Below are positions 62,432-64,000 of a DNA stretch of 64,000 bases, piece by piece. Positions within the stretch are counted from its first letter, which is position 1, and each line of letters opens with the position of its first letter. Under the pieces are notes generated by a model. The model was not told the origin of the DNA. It saw nothing but the letters and a program-made list of their open reading frames with translations, and ran no database searches. This stretch comes from Myxococcales bacterium (GTDB taxonomy: Bacteria > Myxococcota_A > Polyangia > Haliangiales > Haliangiaceae), in assembly GCA_028287135.1 (NCBI GenBank), contig JAQBQE010000033.1:62001-126000 (forward strand), written 5' to 3'. Made by a program: the position numbers and the translations under genes.

Positions 62432-64000
62432 ATGGGGTCGACCCAGGAGAAGACGAAGGCCCTGGTCGTCGCCACGCGGTGCACGACCGTCGAGCAGTTC
62501 GTCGCGACGTTCCACAAGTTCTGCGACGACTCGACGTTCTTCGTCTCGACCCTCGCCGAGCGGCCGGTCGGACTCGAGACCGCGTTCTCGATCCAGCTCG
62601 AGGACAAGACACCCGTGCTCCGCGGGTTGTGCGAGGTCGTCGAGGCGTGGTCGACGCCGCTCAACCGGTTCGGGCGCCCGGGCGTTCGCCTCGCGGTGCG
62701 GCGGCTGACCAACGAGAGCATGGTCGTGTTCAAGCAGCTGCAGGTCGCTCGCGTCGCCGCCGAGGCCGCCGCTGCCGCGAGCCCGCCGCCGGCACCTTCC
62801 ACCGCGGTCGCACCACCAACCCCGCCAGCGCGGACGCCGATCCACACGCCGCCACCCACCCCGCGGTTCGATCCGCGCGTCAGCGAGGCGCCGTCGCTAC
62901 CTCGGATCGGCACGACGCCCGCGAACGGCACGCCGATCGCCGCGGCCTCGGCGCCGGTCCGGGCCGCCGCGCATGGCACACCGACGGTGCCGGTCGCCAG
63001 GGTACCCCTGCTCTCGGTCGCACTTCCCACGCCAGCGCCCGTCGCGCGCGTCCTCGGCGCCATCGCCACATCGCCGGCGTCCAGACCCGCGCCCGGGTCG
63101 ATGGCCACGATGCAGCTGCCCACGATCATCCGGGCGCCTGAGCCCCCGCCGAGCGCACCACCGCCGAACGTCACGCCACCACCGCCGGCCGCCATCGCGC
63201 GTGGTTCATCACCGCGACCTCCGGAATCGACCACCGTGGTCGAGCCCGACCTCGCCGCGCCCGAGCCGATCGCTGCGAGCGATGAGCGGACGACGCCGGT
63301 CGCGGTCGAGTCGCGCACGCCGGGCTCGAGCTACGTGCTGCCGGCCAATCCGCTGATGAACCTGACCGATCAGTCGCTCGGCGGATTCATCGACTGCGCG
63401 CTCTACGAGGAGACGGGCAACTTCTTCCGCGCGCCCGGCTACGAGGACTCGCTCGTCGATATCGACGATGTCGCCGCGCCGCCACCGCCGGTGCTCGCGC
63501 CGGTCTCCGCGATCCGCACTGGCGAGCCGACCGCACCTCCCCACAACCTCTCGCCGTACGCATTCTCGCCGCCGAGCGAGCCGGCGATGCAGTTCGCGCC
63601 CGAGGCGACGCCGCTGCCGATGCTCGCGCCGCTCGCGGTGCCGGTCGCATCACGGTACTCGGAGCCGCTGTTCGCACCGGATGCCGCGCCGTACGCGCCG
63701 CCCCCGATGCCGACGGCGTCGGCCGCACCGGTCGACAGCACGGCAGCGATGTTCGCGATCCTGTCGCCGAGCCGCCGCCGGTGGCTCGTGATCGGTGGCG
63801 CGGCGGCAGGGCTCAGCCTGCTGGTCCTCGTGATCGTGCTCGCGAGCGGTGGTGGCGATCGCCCGTCGACGCCGCGCGTCGCCACGGCCTCGGCCGCGAC
63901 AGCGCCGTCGAAGCCCGAGCGCGCAGTGCCCACGCCGTCTCCGAGCACACCCGAGCCCGCCGCGACGCCCGCCACGGCTGCACCGGCTGTTGCAAAGGCG
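62432..64000 (+). CDS. PilZ-like, proline-rich single-pass membrane protein (runs off window)
   Basis: 523 codons from the ATG at 62432 (GGAAGGTGG just upstream) to the window edge, with no stop. Residues 1-100 resemble the PilZ-type domain of myxobacterial paralogues (FHKFCDDSTFFVSTL, then PVLRGLCEVVEAWSTP and RPGVRLAVRRLTNESM). A long Ala/Pro/Thr-rich linker follows, with a short conserved-looking patch PLMNLTDQSLGGFIDCALYE near 310. One membrane helix is at about 450-470 (RRRWLVIGGAAAGLSLLVLV), then another Pro/Thr-rich stretch. The fold assignment is moderate. Binding of c-di-GMP is not shown, as the RxxxR motif is not evident. Confidence 0.7.
   Translation, partial: MGSTQEKTKALVVATRCTTVEQFVATFHKFCDDSTFFVSTLAERPVGLETAFSIQLEDKTPVLRGLCEVVEAWSTPLNRFGRPGVRLAVRRLTNESMVVFKQLQVARVAAEAAAAASPPPAPSTAVAPPTPPARTPIHTPPPTPRFDPRVSEAPSLPRIGTTPANGTPIAAASAPVRAAAHGTPTVPVARVPLLSVALPTPAPVARVLGAIATSPASRPAPGSMATMQLPTIIRAPEPPPSAPPPNVTPPPPAAIARGSSPRPPESTTVVEPDLAAPEPIAASDERTTPVAVESRTPGSSYVLPANPLMNLTDQSLGGFIDCALYEETGNFFRAPGYEDSLVDIDDVAAPPPPVLAPVSAIRTGEPTAPPHNLSPYAFSPPSEPAMQFAPEATPLPMLAPLAVPVASRYSEPLFAPDAAPYAPPPMPTASAAPVDSTAAMFAILSPSRRRWLVIGGAAAGLSLLVLVIVLASGGGDRPSTPRVATASAATAPSKPERAVPTPSPSTPEPAATPATAAPAVAKA

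Overview
The window is high-GC, densely packed bacterial DNA. GTG and TTG starts are common, and many neighbouring genes overlap by a few bases (ATGA, GTGA or TGATG junctions). Many lipoprotein signals, FG-GAP/VCBS-repeat exoproteins, a PilZ-like proline-rich membrane protein and very many envelope-glycan genes suggest a myxobacterium-like member of Myxococcota. This is inferred from gene style; no rRNA or other marker gene is present.

Layout. 1-171 is the start of an adenosine deaminase gene that runs off the left edge, followed by a small exported protein. 905-5125 (minus) holds two related polytopic membrane proteins around a GtrB-type glycosyltransferase. 5160-5777 is a Uma2-type nuclease gene. 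13100-5779 (minus) is a tight operon: unknown small protein, GMC oxidoreductase, GNAT acetyltransferase, DegT aminotransferase, a glutaminase-WbpG-like amidotransferase fusion, and a Wzx-type flippase. 13260-16616 has a membrane enzyme, two GT2 glycosyltransferases and a DUF2304 protein. 16811-19628 is an ADP-heptose operon: GT9 transferase, GmhA fused to the HldE adenylyltransferase domain, and GmhB; the missing kinase HldA is at 30889.

19632-28270 is an accessory island with visibly lower GC. It carries a 27-codon deletion scar of rfbA, two decayed gmhB copies, an IS3-type transposase remnant, short tandem repeats and four exported proteins: a metzincin-like protease and a trypsin-like protease sharing the same six-repeat C-terminal module, a beta-helix (pectate-lyase-like) lipoprotein and a Cys-rich lipoprotein. 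A 17-bp near-palindrome, TGGMGC-N5-GCRCCA, lies about 95-140 bp upstream of the start codons of the proteases and the beta-helix gene.

28275-62331 is mostly sugar-transfer machinery: many large polytopic proteins with the layout of GT-C or lipid-linked sugar transferases (two are tandem paralogues), an LPG-synthase-type membrane protein, methyltransferases, a second AsnB-type amidotransferase, an HTTM-like protein, another GT2, and a dTDP-amino-sugar module (RfbA, WbqC-like, WecE). Lipoproteins with propeller or ThuA domains are interspersed. 62432 to the right edge is a PilZ-like, proline-rich, single-pass membrane protein.

Overall, the window reads as a cell-surface polysaccharide (LPS/O-antigen/exopolysaccharide) synthesis and modification locus with heptose and amino-sugar supply, flippase and many decorating enzymes, interrupted by an island of secreted degradative proteins.
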